From an uncultured Prevotella sp. (GTDB lineage Bacteria; Bacteroidota; Bacteroidia; Bacteroidales; Bacteroidaceae): 64,000 bases of DNA. The stretch lies in NCBI GenBank assembly GCA_905233825.1, contig CAJOFE010000002.1:1-64000 (forward strand), in the 5' to 3' direction. Shown here in pieces: positions 23,415 through 32,044 of this stretch (positions are counted from its first letter, which is position 1; each line of letters opens with the position of its first letter). Below the pieces are notes generated by a model. That model searched no databases. It worked only from the letters and a program-made list of their open reading frames with translations, and was not told where the DNA came from. Made by a program: the position numbers and the translations under genes.

Positions 23415-24920
23415 ATGTTTAAAAACTTCCAAGGCTTCCATCTGATTGAAGCCTATCACAAGGCACATCAAGCCCAAAAAGACCGTCCTGCAAGGACGCA
23501 GAAGAAATCCATCACGGCCGTCATCATGATCCTCATCACACTGCTTATATGGAACCTGCCCACAGAGTCGTTCGGCATCAAGGGGCTGACCGTCGTACAC
23601 CAGCGTATCATTGCCATCTTTGTCTTTGCCACCCTTTCGTGGATTACCGAAATGGTGTCGAGTTGGGCCACCTCTGTGACTATCATCGTAACCATGTTGC
23701 TGTTCTGCAGTGATTCCGGTGTTGCATGGATGTGCGACCCTGAGCAAGTAGGACCGTTGCTCTCACACAAAGGAGTTATGGCAACTTTTGCCGATCCTGT
23801 CATCATGCTGTTCATCGGCGGATTCATCCTGGCTATTGCAGCCACCAAGACTGGTCTGGACTCGCAGTTAGCAAAGGTGCTGCTGAAGCCTTTCGGAAAG
23901 AAAAGCGAGAACGTGCTGCTGGGTTTCCTGCTCATTACCGGTCTGTTCTCAATGTTCGTATCGAACACCGCTACTGCAGCCATGATGCTGACTTTCCTTA
24001 CGCCTGTATTCAAACAGCTGCCTCCTGAGGGCAAAGGCCGCATCGCGCTGGCGCTCTCCATTCCCTTAGCAGCCAATCTGGGCGGCATGGGAACGCCTAT
24101 CGGCACTCCCCCCAACACCATCGCCCTGAAATATCTGAACGATCCCGAGGGACTGAATATGGGTATGGGCTTCGGACAGTGGATGATGTTCATGCTGCCG
24201 CTGGTCATCCTATTGCTGTTCATCGGCTGGATGCTACTGAAGAAACTGTTCCCCTTCTCACAGAAGACCATCGAGCTGAACATTGAAAGCACGATGAAGA
24301 AAGACCGCAAGACCTATATCGTCATCGTCACCTTCTGCATCACCGTACTGCTGTGGTTGCTCGACTCCGTAACAGGTATCAACTCTTATACCGTAGCTAT
24401 GATTCCCTTCATGGTATTTGCTTTGACGGGTGTCATTGGGCGTCAGGATCTGGAGGAAATCAACTGGAGCGTCATCTGGATGGTAGCTGGTGGCTTTGCA
24501 CTGGGATACGGACTGAACTCATCAGGATTGGCAGCACTTATTGTGGAAGCCATCCCCTTCGGCGACTTCTCGCCCCTGTTCATCCTCATCCTGTCGGGCC
24601 TCATCTGCTACGGATTGTCGAACTTCATCTCCAATTCCGCTACTGCAGCCTTGCTGATGCCTATTCTGGCTGTGGTATGCACAGCTATGGACGACAAACT
24701 TGATGCCATCGGAGGCACATCGACCGTACTCATTGGTGTGGCTATTGCTTCAAGCTCGGCTATGGTGCTGCCCATCTCTACGCCCCCGAATGCTTTGGCC
24801 TACGCCACCAATATGGTGAAACAAAACGACATGGCCAAAATAGGACTTATGACGGGTATCATCTCCATGGTATTGGGCTACGGTCTGCTTTTCCTCATGG
24901 GAGAATTACACGTCATCTGA
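23415..24920 (+). CDS. SLC13/DASS-family anion (dicarboxylate) symporter
   Basis: This 501-residue integral inner-membrane protein with about 11-12 hydrophobic segments should import di- or tricarboxylates, or sulfate, with sodium. The two family signatures SNTATAAMM (about residues 178-186) and SNSATAALLMPI (about 411-422) each mark a sodium-binding re-entrant loop, and IGTPPN and STPPNALAY follow at the matching positions in the two halves. The N-terminal 40 residues are cytoplasmic and basic. A strong terminator follows at 24968-25000. Succinate-type substrates are plausible but not shown. Confidence 0.88.
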   Translation: MFKNFQGFHLIEAYHKAHQAQKDRPARTQKKSITAVIMILITLLIWNLPTESFGIKGLTVVHQRIIAIFVFATLSWITEMVSSWATSVTIIVTMLLFCSDSGVAWMCDPEQVGPLLSHKGVMATFADPVIMLFIGGFILAIAATKTGLDSQLAKVLLKPFGKKSENVLLGFLLITGLFSMFVSNTATAAMMLTFLTPVFKQLPPEGKGRIALALSIPLAANLGGMGTPIGTPPNTIALKYLNDPEGLNMGMGFGQWMMFMLPLVILLLFIGWMLLKKLFPFSQKTIELNIESTMKKDRKTYIVIVTFCITVLLWLLDSVTGINSYTVAMIPFMVFALTGVIGRQDLEEINWSVIWMVAGGFALGYGLNSSGLAALIVEAIPFGDFSPLFILILSGLICYGLSNFISNSATAALLMPILAVVCTAMDDKLDAIGGTSTVLIGVAIASSSAMVLPISTPPNALAYATNMVKQNDMAKIGLMTGIISMVLGYGLLFLMGELHVI

Positions 24921-24967
24921 ATTCTGACCATTAGCTGTTAGCAATTAGCTGATAGTCAACAGTCATA

Positions 24968-25000
24968 ATCCCCCGACGAATAGACGTCGGGGGTTCTCTT
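24968..25000 (+). terminator. Intrinsic terminator after the DASS transporter gene
   Basis: CCCCCGACG, a short loop, CGTCGGGGG and then TTCTCTTTTT. A small tandem repeat (TTAGCTGTTAGCAATTAGCT and following) lies between the stop codon and the hairpin. Confidence 0.8.
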
Positions 25001-25099
25001 TTTCGACTATATCCCATCTTTTTGCGACACAGAATCATAAAAAAAGTTAAGCAGTCGCATTTTCCCCACATCAAACGCATGTATATTTGATTATTATGC

Positions 25100-25107
25100 T
25101 ATCTTTG
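25100..25107 (+). promoter_or_regulatory. -7 box of the LruC lipoprotein gene
   Basis: TATCTTTG matches TAnnTTTG. No good -33 box is visible at the expected distance. ATG is at 25148. Confidence 0.5.
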
Positions 25108-25147
25108 CAGAAAATTAACTACCAACATAATGCAACGTTACGAGCTT

Positions 25148-27127
25148 ATGAAGAAAACCATATTAACAGTAATTACAGTTTTAGCAGCATTATCCAGTTG
25201 TACTAAGCAGATGGAACTTTACGACGTAAATGCCGCCGCAAAGAACAATGCTGAATCGATTTTCGGTAGCATCGACCCCCGTCAGGACTGGAACATGACG
25301 GTGAGTGGGACTGTGACCGTAACGGCCAATGCCGACCTTGAAGATATTACTAAAGTACAGATTCTGACGGAATCGCCATTCCTCAATGAGGATGCCAGGG
25401 TGCTGGCTGAGGCAAACGTCAAGAAGGGTGGTACTGTGACCCTCAAATATGATGCCCCCAACACCTTCGATAAGCTGGTGGCCGCCTGTGTCAGCAGTCA
25501 AGGTGTCTATTACATTCAGGTATTCAGAATCGGGCAAAGTAAGGTCAGTTTTATTAATGCTGCCAAATCGCGTACTACAAGGGCATCAGGCAGCGAGGCT
25601 CCCACCTTCACTACCATCAAGCTGGCTGCTCCCCAGATGTCATTCAATGCGATGCGTGCTGCTGAGGGCGCAAGCTGCACAATCGACAAAAAGTCCTATA
25701 CGGAATGGGCTGACGGCTCATGGAAGGAAGATATGATGTGGCAACCCGCTGATGACAACGTGCTTGACAAAGGCTGGAAGATGGACATGGGCTCTATTTA
25801 CAGAGACATTAACGGATTTGCCACAGGGGAAGAAAACAACATTAAAGCTATCATTGACGGTTTCCTTGTAAAGAGTGGAAACGACGCATATTCTGTAAAT
25901 GGAAAGAGAAACAACCTCCGCCTGATTCGTAATAGTCAAAACTTCACGTTGAACAACAACTACCTAATCTCTGACGGTGTGAATCCTGTGACGCTTATTC
26001 CCATCCAGGGCTATTCCATTGAGTTCAAGCTCAACAATATCTATTACTATTATTATAAATCAGAAGACATTCCTGCAGGAATGGATGAGGTTGACTACAT
26101 CAAGCAACTGCCAAAGTTCAAAGCTATTCCGGTAGAAAGAATAGAGTCTAGTGACCAAGCCTCTAAGGGGGCTCTCTTTAGGAGCAAGGAATTCCTGTTA
26201 CCTTTTTATAATTATACAGACGGTAGTCCTGTAGAAGGTGAGAATCCTGCTAGTGCCATCTTCCCCAAAGGCTACAAGATTGGTTTCCTGAATATGAAGC
26301 ATGCCAAAGGTGATTATAACATTGCCAACTGCAAATATGGCTGCACCTATGGAGATGGTCGTCTGAACTACGAGGTAAACCACATTAAAGGTCATTACAA
26401 TAGTGCAATTGACAAGAATTTAGGTGGCAACTCTGAAGAGGGTATGCAGTTCATCGATCCCCGCATTGCCATATTCTCCGCCAACCGTAAAATATACATG
26501 TGCTTCGAGGATGGAGCCGATTGTAACTACTGTGACATGATTATTGAAGTTGGAAGCGGCATTGAGATTATCGAAGAAATACCATTTGTTGAGGGCTTGG
26601 ATTATACCATGTGTTTCGAGGATAGTCCTGTCACAGCTGACTATGACATGAACGATGTGGTTATTCAAGGACGCTTAATCGATAATACCCACGTACAAAT
26701 CAGTATTATCGCCTGTGGAGCATACGACAAACTCTTCCTATATGGTGTTGATGGTAGCATTATCAATAAAGAAAAAGAAATTCATTCGCTCTTCGGCTAC
26801 TCCGCTTCTGAACAGTTCATCAACACAACTTCATACGACAAGGCTCCCATCGTGGACGTTATCACCAAAGATACGGAAGAAACAGTAAAAGATGTTTTAA
26901 AGCGTATTTATGTATTGGATGCATCCACTAACCAAGAAATCAAATACTCTGAGAAAGCAGGAGCGACACCCAGTGTCATTATTGTTCCCCTTAATTTCTC
27001 CTATCCCAAGGAGAAGCAGCGCATCACTCAGGCCTACGAAAACTTCGCCAGCTGGGCACAGAACAAGGACACTTATACAGACTGGTACAACACTCCCACA
27101 GAAGGGAAGGTTTTCATCAGACAATAA
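25148..27127 (+). CDS. LruC/DUF4842-domain lipoprotein
   Basis: This 659-residue lipoprotein has its signal and lipobox at residues 1-18 (LAALSSC), so it is probably surface or periplasmic and membrane-anchored. The C-terminal about 190 residues show the LruC (DUF4842) pattern: YTMCFEDSPVTADYDMNDVV near residue 490-510, acidic calcium-type residues, and a late FSYPKEKQRITQAYENFASW segment. The middle is beta-rich with no motif I recognise. ATG 25148 is chosen over 25130 because it starts a standard lipoprotein signal (MKKTILTV). It is transcribed alone, with a terminator at 27166-27203. Its function is unknown. Confidence 0.75.
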   Translation: MKKTILTVITVLAALSSCTKQMELYDVNAAAKNNAESIFGSIDPRQDWNMTVSGTVTVTANADLEDITKVQILTESPFLNEDARVLAEANVKKGGTVTLKYDAPNTFDKLVAACVSSQGVYYIQVFRIGQSKVSFINAAKSRTTRASGSEAPTFTTIKLAAPQMSFNAMRAAEGASCTIDKKSYTEWADGSWKEDMMWQPADDNVLDKGWKMDMGSIYRDINGFATGEENNIKAIIDGFLVKSGNDAYSVNGKRNNLRLIRNSQNFTLNNNYLISDGVNPVTLIPIQGYSIEFKLNNIYYYYYKSEDIPAGMDEVDYIKQLPKFKAIPVERIESSDQASKGALFRSKEFLLPFYNYTDGSPVEGENPASAIFPKGYKIGFLNMKHAKGDYNIANCKYGCTYGDGRLNYEVNHIKGHYNSAIDKNLGGNSEEGMQFIDPRIAIFSANRKIYMCFEDGADCNYCDMIIEVGSGIEIIEEIPFVEGLDYTMCFEDSPVTADYDMNDVVIQGRLIDNTHVQISIIACGAYDKLFLYGVDGSIINKEKEIHSLFGYSASEQFINTTSYDKAPIVDVITKDTEETVKDVLKRIYVLDASTNQEIKYSEKAGATPSVIIVPLNFSYPKEKQRITQAYENFASWAQNKDTYTDWYNTPTEGKVFIRQ

Positions 27128-27165
27128 AATGACAAGTCGCTATTGCAATACTTTCGGAGAGAAAG

Positions 27166-27203
27166 AGAATGTTGTACGCTATTGCATGCAACATTCTTTT
27201 TTT
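27166..27203 (+). terminator. Intrinsic terminator after the LruC gene
   Basis: AGAATGTTG, 14-nt loop, CAACATTCT, then a run of T. Confidence 0.8.
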
Positions 27204-27248
27204 ATAAATAATTAAGGCAAAAAAGAACGTTAATTCATATATCTTTTG

Positions 27249-27256
27249 TACCTTTG
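27249..27256 (+). promoter_or_regulatory. -7 box of the methylmalonyl-CoA operon
   Basis: TACCTTTG lies about 31 nt before the epimerase ATG. The -33 region is weak. Confidence 0.55.
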
Positions 27257-27287
27257 CAGCAAATTTAAGCTTAAACAAATAAACATT

Positions 27288-27698
27288 ATGAAGATTTCAC
27301 ACATTGAGCATCTGGGCATTGCTGTCCAGAGCATTGAAGAGAGCCTGCCATACTTCACAGAAGTGCTGGGCTTAGAGTGTTATGCAACAGAAGTAGTAGA
27401 GGATCAGAAGGTGAAGACCGCCTTCCTGCGTTGCGGCGAAGTAAAGCTTGAACTACTGGAGCCCACAAGCCCCGAGAGCACCATCCAGAAGTGGTTGGAC
27501 AAGGGCAACAAGGGAGTTCACCACGTAGCTTTCTGCGTGGAGGACGGCGTGGCCAACGCACTGGCCGAAGTCAACGAGAAGGGCGTCCGTCTCATCGACC
27601 AAGCTCCCCGCAAGGGTGCCGAGGGTCTGAACATCGCTTTCCTACACCCGAAGAGTACCTGTGGCATTCTCACCGAGCTTTGCGAACACCCTGAGTAA
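27288..27698 (+). CDS. mce: Methylmalonyl-CoA epimerase
   Basis: This 136-residue glyoxalase-fold (VOC) enzyme interconverts (R)- and (S)-methylmalonyl-CoA in propionate formation from succinate. Metal ligands sit in the expected places: HIEHLGIAV (His), VKLELLEPTSPES (Glu), GVHHVAFCVED (His) and GILTELCEHP (Glu at the end). ATG 27288 is chosen because the protein then begins at the family position MKISHIEHLGI; the upstream in-frame codon overlaps the promoter. It is the first gene of the operon with the carboxyltransferase and biotin carrier. Confidence 0.92.
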   Translation: MKISHIEHLGIAVQSIEESLPYFTEVLGLECYATEVVEDQKVKTAFLRCGEVKLELLEPTSPESTIQKWLDKGNKGVHHVAFCVEDGVANALAEVNEKGVRLIDQAPRKGAEGLNIAFLHPKSTCGILTELCEHPE

Positions 27699-27744
27699 GG
27701 ATTTTAAAATTGAAATTTGAGAATTGTAAATTGCAAATCATACA

Positions 27745-29310
27745 ATGAGTACACAATTAGAAAAGATCAAGAAACTGATCGAGAACCGAGAAAAAGCTCG
27801 CCTGGGCGGTGGTGAGAAGGCCATACAGAAACAGCACGAACGCGGCAAATACACGGCTCGCGAGCGTATCGACATGCTACTTGACGAAGGATCGTTCGAG
27901 GAATACGACATGTTCAAGGAGCATCGTTGCCACAACTTCGGCATGGAAAAGAAACAGTTCCCTGGCGACGGTGTGGTAGCTGGTAGCGGTACCATCGAAG
28001 GCCGTCTGGTATTCGTCTTCGCACAGGACTTTACCGTACATGCTGGCTCACTCTCCGAAACCATGAGCCAGAAGATATGCAAGGTCATGGACATGGCCAT
28101 GAAGATGGGAGCTCCTGTCATCGGCATCAACGACTCGGGTGGTGCACGCATCCAGGAGGGTATCAACGCTTTGGCAGGCTACGCCGAAATCTTTGAGCGC
28201 AATATCCTCGCATCAGGCGTTATTCCGCAAATCAGCGGTATCTTCGGTCCCTGTGCCGGTGGTGCTGTCTATAGCCCAGCTCTGACTGACTTCACGCTGA
28301 TGATGGAGAACACTAGCTATATGTTCCTTACTGGCCCGAAGGTGGTAAAGACCGTTACTGGCGAGGACATCGATCAGGAGCATCTCGGCGGTGCCAGCGT
28401 GCATGCCACGAAGAGTGGTGTGACCCATTTCACAGCCAAGACCGAGGAAGAGGGCATCCAGATGCTGAAGACCCTACTCAGCTACATCCCCTCGAATAAT
28501 ATGGAGGTGGCTCCCCGTCGCAAGTGCGACGATCCCATCAATCGTATGGAGGACGCGCTGAACGAAATCATCCCCGAAAATCCCAACGAGGCCTACGACA
28601 TGTACAAGGTCATTGGCTCCGTCGTCGATAACGGCGAGTTCTTCGAGGTTCAGCCTAAGTTTGCTAAGAACATCATCGTGGGCTTTGCACGCTTCAACGG
28701 CCAGAGCGTAGGCATCGTGGCCAACCAGCCCTCATGCTATGCCGGTGTGCTCGACGTGAATGCCTCACGTAAAGGAGCTCGCTTCGTGCGCTTCTGTGAC
28801 GCCTTCAACATTCCTATCGTCAGCCTTGTTGATGTGCCGGGCTTCCTGCCTGGTACCGGTCAGGAGTACAATGCTGTCATCTTGCACGGCGCACAGCTAC
28901 TCTATGCCTACGGCGAGGCCACCGTACCTAAGATTACCGTCACCCTGCGCAAGTCCTATGGCGGCTCGCACATCGTGATGGGTTCCAAGCAGCTCCACAC
29001 CGACCTGAACTACGCATGGCCCTCGGCAGAGATTGCCGTGATGGGTGCCAGCGGTGCTGCAGCCGTACTCTATGCCAAGGAGGCTAAGGCGAAGAAAGAA
29101 GCTGGTGAGGACGTGAAAGCCTTCATCGCAGAGAAAGAGGATGAGTACAACGAACTCTTCGCCAATCCTTATCAGGCAGCGAAGTACGGATATATCGATG
29201 ATGTCATCGAGCCGCGTAATACCCGTTTCCGCATCTGCCGCGGACTGGCTCAGCTTGCTACCAAGCGCGACGCTCTGCCTGCCAAGAAACATGGTAATAT
29301 CCCAATGTAA
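27745..29310 (+). CDS. mmdA: Acyl-CoA carboxyltransferase, methylmalonyl-CoA decarboxylase alpha subunit type
   Basis: This 521-residue carboxyltransferase of the propionyl-CoA carboxylase beta / methylmalonyl-CoA decarboxylase alpha family moves CO2 between methylmalonyl-CoA and biotin. Oxyanion and CoA motifs include NDSGGARIQEG, GPCAGGAVYSPALTDF, DVPGFLPGTGQE and the KSYGGSHIVMGSKQL region. Its place between an epimerase and a biotin carrier points to decarboxylation of methylmalonyl-CoA to propionyl-CoA. The gap before it is filled by a short TTGAAATTTGAGAATTGTAA-type repeat. Confidence 0.9.
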   Translation: MSTQLEKIKKLIENREKARLGGGEKAIQKQHERGKYTARERIDMLLDEGSFEEYDMFKEHRCHNFGMEKKQFPGDGVVAGSGTIEGRLVFVFAQDFTVHAGSLSETMSQKICKVMDMAMKMGAPVIGINDSGGARIQEGINALAGYAEIFERNILASGVIPQISGIFGPCAGGAVYSPALTDFTLMMENTSYMFLTGPKVVKTVTGEDIDQEHLGGASVHATKSGVTHFTAKTEEEGIQMLKTLLSYIPSNNMEVAPRRKCDDPINRMEDALNEIIPENPNEAYDMYKVIGSVVDNGEFFEVQPKFAKNIIVGFARFNGQSVGIVANQPSCYAGVLDVNASRKGARFVRFCDAFNIPIVSLVDVPGFLPGTGQEYNAVILHGAQLLYAYGEATVPKITVTLRKSYGGSHIVMGSKQLHTDLNYAWPSAEIAVMGASGAAAVLYAKEAKAKKEAGEDVKAFIAEKEDEYNELFANPYQAAKYGYIDDVIEPRNTRFRICRGLAQLATKRDALPAKKHGNIPM

Positions 29311-29316
29311 CAGACT

Positions 29317-29469
29317 ATGAAAACAAACGAAGTATATGCTGCCATCGCCCTTGCATTGCATGAGCACTTCGGCAATAACGTCCACGATGTGGAACCCGGT
29401 ATTATCACTATTGCCGAGCGCCCCACTCAGTGGAACGGCTATGCCCAGACCATGACAGCACACCCTTAA
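29317..29469 (+). CDS. 50-residue protein of the decarboxylase operon (gamma-subunit-like remnant)
   Basis: This short open frame (MKTNEVYAAIALALHEHFGN then NVHDVEPGIITI) starts 6 nt after mmdA and ends 11 nt before the biotin carrier gene. Similar small proteins occur at this spot in Bacteroidales. The AAIALALHEH segment resembles the C-terminal helix of OadG-type gamma subunits of sodium-pump decarboxylases, but the N-terminal membrane helix of OadG is absent. It may help assemble the carboxyltransferase and biotin carrier. Assignment rests on position and weak resemblance. Confidence 0.65.
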   Translation: MKTNEVYAAIALALHEHFGNNVHDVEPGIITIAERPTQWNGYAQTMTAHP

Positions 29470-29480
29470 ATCAAAAGGAC

Positions 29481-29915
29481 ATGAAAGATTATAAATATAC
29501 CATCAACGGCACGAAGTACGAGGTCAGCATTGGCGACATCGACGATTGCCAGGTAATAGTCACCGTGAATGGTGAGGAATATAAGGTAGAGATGGAGCGC
29601 CCCGTCGAGCCCGAAAAGAAGAAGCCCGTTCTGGGCAAGCCCGCAGAGACTGCTGAGAAGGCTGAAGGCGCTGAGGTCGCCGACAAGGCTGCCGTAAACA
29701 AGAACAATGCCGTCAAGGCTCCGCTGCCTGGCGTCATCACCGACATTAAGGTAGCTGTAGGCGACGAGGTGCAGGCTGGAGACACCGTTGTGGTACTCGA
29801 AGCTATGAAGATGGCCAACGCCCTGCAAGCCGAGAAAGCCGGACGGGTGACCGCCGTATGCGTAAAGATTGGTGAGAGCGTCTTGGAAGATGATGCCCTT
29901 GTGGTTATCGAGTAG
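29481..29915 (+). CDS. mmdC: Biotin carboxyl carrier protein of the decarboxylase
   Basis: This 144-residue biotinyl-domain protein has a target Lys in the EAMKMAN motif (about residue 111) and the flanking VKAPLPGVITDIKVAVGDEV that folds the lipoyl/biotinyl barrel. Residues about 42-70 form an Ala/Lys/Glu-rich linker. ATG 29481 (MKDYKYTINGTKYEV) is chosen as the family start. It carries CO2 from the MmdA-type subunit. The sodium-pumping beta subunit that normally completes the enzyme is not encoded next to it; a terminator follows. Confidence 0.9.
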   Translation: MKDYKYTINGTKYEVSIGDIDDCQVIVTVNGEEYKVEMERPVEPEKKKPVLGKPAETAEKAEGAEVADKAAVNKNNAVKAPLPGVITDIKVAVGDEVQAGDTVVVLEAMKMANALQAEKAGRVTAVCVKIGESVLEDDALVVIE

Positions 29916-29947
29916 AGCCATTCGCTCCTTTCCCCGTAAATCATTAT

Positions 29948-29980
29948 CCCCGAGACCCAAAAGCCTCGGGGATTTTTCTA
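29948..29980 (+). terminator. Intrinsic terminator of the methylmalonyl-CoA operon
   Basis: CCCCGAG, 9-nt loop, CTCGGGG, then ATTTTTCTATT. Confidence 0.75.
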
Positions 29981-30002
29981 TTCAAATCTATCCCGCAGAA
30001 TT

Positions 30003-30098
30003 TTACTGCGTCCTAAAACAATTTTGCTGCGTCCTAAAACAATTTTGAAGCGTTCTAAATTCTTTTTAGAGCGTTCAAAATAGCAATTTGAACGGCTC
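30003..30098. repeat. About 21-nt tandem repeat block
   Basis: Four imperfect units: TGCGTCCTAAAACAATTTTG twice, then AAGCGTTCTAAATTCTTTTT and AGAGCGTTCAAAATAGCAAT. Related blocks fill gaps at 36567-36658, 47061-47150 and 62215-62338. It lies at a convergent gene boundary. Confidence 0.75.
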
Positions 30099-30118
30099 TC
30101 GTTTGTAGTTACACACCT

Positions 30119-30856
30119 CTATTCCCTCGGCCACTCAAAGTGCTGGTAGTCCTGATGGGTGCGCCAGTCGCCACCCCAGGTAAAACCCTGCTCAATGAAA
30201 AGCCGGTAACAGAGGTCATCATGATCTATCTTGTAAGGAAAGTGCTGCGAGCGGTCACAATATTTATCAGCGGTGGCAGGCTGCACAAAGCGGGTACCGT
30301 TGGCCCTGATCCTGACGTAGGGGTTATAGAGCGTATTGATATCTACGGCCAAGCCGCGGGCATGCTTCGAGAGCGTCTTGCTGCCGGCAATGGTGCGGAA
30401 ACAGAAGCAGGAGGAGTTATTATCGCGCATCTGCGTCTCGTCATCAGCATTATAGACGTCGGGCAGCACCATACGTTCTATGGGATAATGGTTCTCATAG
30501 AGAGTGCGGAGGATATATACGAGGCGGTCGGCAATTAGCTTGTTGCAAACCATCTCGCCCACATGGATCTGCCCATCGTAGTCCCAATGCAGGGCACGGA
30601 TATGGCGCAGGTCAGCACGGTGGATGTAGGGATTTTCCTTATAGGTCTTGCCTTGCATACGTACCCACACATCATCGGGAATAGGCTGGCTGATGAAACA
30701 GGAGTCCAGACCTCCAAGCGTCTCAATCGTCTCAGGACAGATAGTTATACCTGCCTGCCACTGGGCAGAGGTGGTGACAAGTGACGAGTGACAGGCAATG
30801 AGCGCCAGCAGCGCTTTCAGAATCCATGTGCCGTAGGTTTTCCTTTCACCTTTCAT
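30119..30856 (-). CDS. M15-family D-Ala-D-Ala carboxypeptidase-like protein
   Basis: This 245-residue secreted zinc peptidase of the M15 (VanY/endolysin-like) type is predicted to cut peptidoglycan peptides in the periplasm. Zinc ligands are His and Asp in SKHARGLAVDINTLYNPYV and the late His in QHFEWP. The hydrophobic signal sequence (ILKALLALIA) is followed by CHSSLVTTSA, encoded by the HSPLTT-type repeat at 30775-30802, so this repeat appears to form the end of the signal peptide. ATG 30856 is chosen (MKGERKTYG). It overlaps the 3' end of the preceding membrane-protein gene by 11 nt. Confidence 0.8.
   Translation of the reverse strand: MKGERKTYGTWILKALLALIACHSSLVTTSAQWQAGITICPETIETLGGLDSCFISQPIPDDVWVRMQGKTYKENPYIHRADLRHIRALHWDYDGQIHVGEMVCNKLIADRLVYILRTLYENHYPIERMVLPDVYNADDETQMRDNNSSCFCFRTIAGSKTLSKHARGLAVDINTLYNPYVRIRANGTRFVQPATADKYCDRSQHFPYKIDHDDLCYRLFIEQGFTWGGDWRTHQDYQHFEWPRE
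30775..30802 (-). repeat. In-frame HSPLTT-type repeat in the M15 signal peptide
   Basis: On the minus strand TGTCACTCGTCACTTGTCACC encodes CHSSLVT at the signal peptide cleavage region. Confidence 0.5.
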
Positions 30857-32039
30857 AGTAGTACCAATAAGTCTGACGGAAATCTTCTTCACTACGGATG
30901 CTCCGCTCCGATTTGCGAGAGTAGAGGGTGTCATAGCGGACATAGTCATGCCAGCGCAACAGCATGAGCGAGTCATTATATATATAAGAAGTGTCACATC
31001 GCTGTTGATAGAGCAACAAAGCCTCGCGATAGTGACGCGGCAGCGAGTCTGCATCGACGACATAGTAATGTGGCAGACTGCCAACGAACGATTCGAGCTT
31101 TCGGTCAATGAGCATGCCCGTCAGCCGATAGTCGCGAAAAGCCGTTGTTGCCAACGTGTCATGCTCCAGCGAATCCAAGTACTGGCTAATGCTGAGTAGG
31201 CTACCACTAAGCGCTGCAGGCCGCCCCAACGTATCGGTTCTGGCTGCAATGCTATCTGGACGCACGCCGAAGAAATCCCATAACATTGTATCGGGCATGA
31301 TCATCAGCTTTGCCTTACTATCTGACAAGGGAAGCATGTCGCGACTGGTACCCACGATAGGATATTCAAAGAGCCGTTCACCCAACTGTCCTTCCTGTGC
31401 CAAAGCGAAGATACGGAACATGGTCAGCGTTTCGTCGGTTTCCCACGAGCGTTTCCCTACCCTTAGAGCCTCGTCCGTATCACCTTTCATTAGTGCCACC
31501 TCAGCATGGGCTTTGAAGTGACTGACAGCATTCGTATTACTTACCGCTGCCACGCCCAACATCATGGCCACCATCTGCAACATATTAAGCCACATACGAC
31601 GAGAGAAGAGCCCCATGGGCTTCATATCGTTACCAAACGGACAAATCTTCTTCGCTAATAGCACGCATCCCACCCAAAGAACCAGCACCAGCGGCCCAGC
31701 CCATATCCAGGCTCCCCATCGGAAAGGATAGCTGACACAGGAGATGAATGCCAACACGAGAAACGAGGGCAGATAGGTCAATGCATGCGTGCGACGGGTC
31801 AGGCGGGTCAAGGCATATACTATGAGATGGAGCACGAAAAGCACACCCGTAATAATAACGGCACCCACCATGCGGTCGTAATGCGTTCTGCCACCACTCA
31901 ACCCATGCTGTGCTACAGCCAGCAGGTCGGCCTGAAAAAAGTAAAGCCAGCAGAAAGTGAAGAGCAAGAACACGACAATACACACCACACGAATAGTGAT
32001 GGTGCCATCATCATAACGTACATTACCTCTTCGCCTCAC
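30846..32039 (-). CDS. Polytopic membrane protein (DUF6057-like), function unknown
   Basis: This 397-residue protein has about five hydrophobic segments in the first 180 residues (near 17-35, 60-80, 92-105, 110-127, 150-168) and then a soluble, probably helical C-terminal half. The soluble part has TPR-like wording (AEVALMKGDTDEALRVGKRS) and ends in an aromatic YWYYYER. The pattern fits a Bacteroidales family I recall as DUF6057; the identification is tentative. The start is GTG at 32039, 5 nt after glgB. Its 3' end overlaps the M15 peptidase gene, so the three are probably cotranscribed. Confidence 0.6.
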   Translation of the reverse strand: MRRRGNVRYDDGTITIRVVCIVVFLLFTFCWLYFFQADLLAVAQHGLSGGRTHYDRMVGAVIITGVLFVLHLIVYALTRLTRRTHALTYLPSFLVLAFISCVSYPFRWGAWIWAGPLVLVLWVGCVLLAKKICPFGNDMKPMGLFSRRMWLNMLQMVAMMLGVAAVSNTNAVSHFKAHAEVALMKGDTDEALRVGKRSWETDETLTMFRIFALAQEGQLGERLFEYPIVGTSRDMLPLSDSKAKLMIMPDTMLWDFFGVRPDSIAARTDTLGRPAALSGSLLSISQYLDSLEHDTLATTAFRDYRLTGMLIDRKLESFVGSLPHYYVVDADSLPRHYREALLLYQQRCDTSYIYNDSLMLLRWHDYVRYDTLYSRKSERSIRSEEDFRQTYWYYYER

Positions 32040-32044
32040 TCCGC

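Noticed and set aside
30003..30098. Possible CRISPR array
   Set aside because: Units are about 21 nt with no unique spacers, vary from unit to unit, and no cas gene is nearby.
30857..31108. N-terminal extension of the M15 peptidase
   Set aside because: The extra 84 codons overlap the end of the upstream gene and read as low-quality sequence; the signal peptide begins at 30856.
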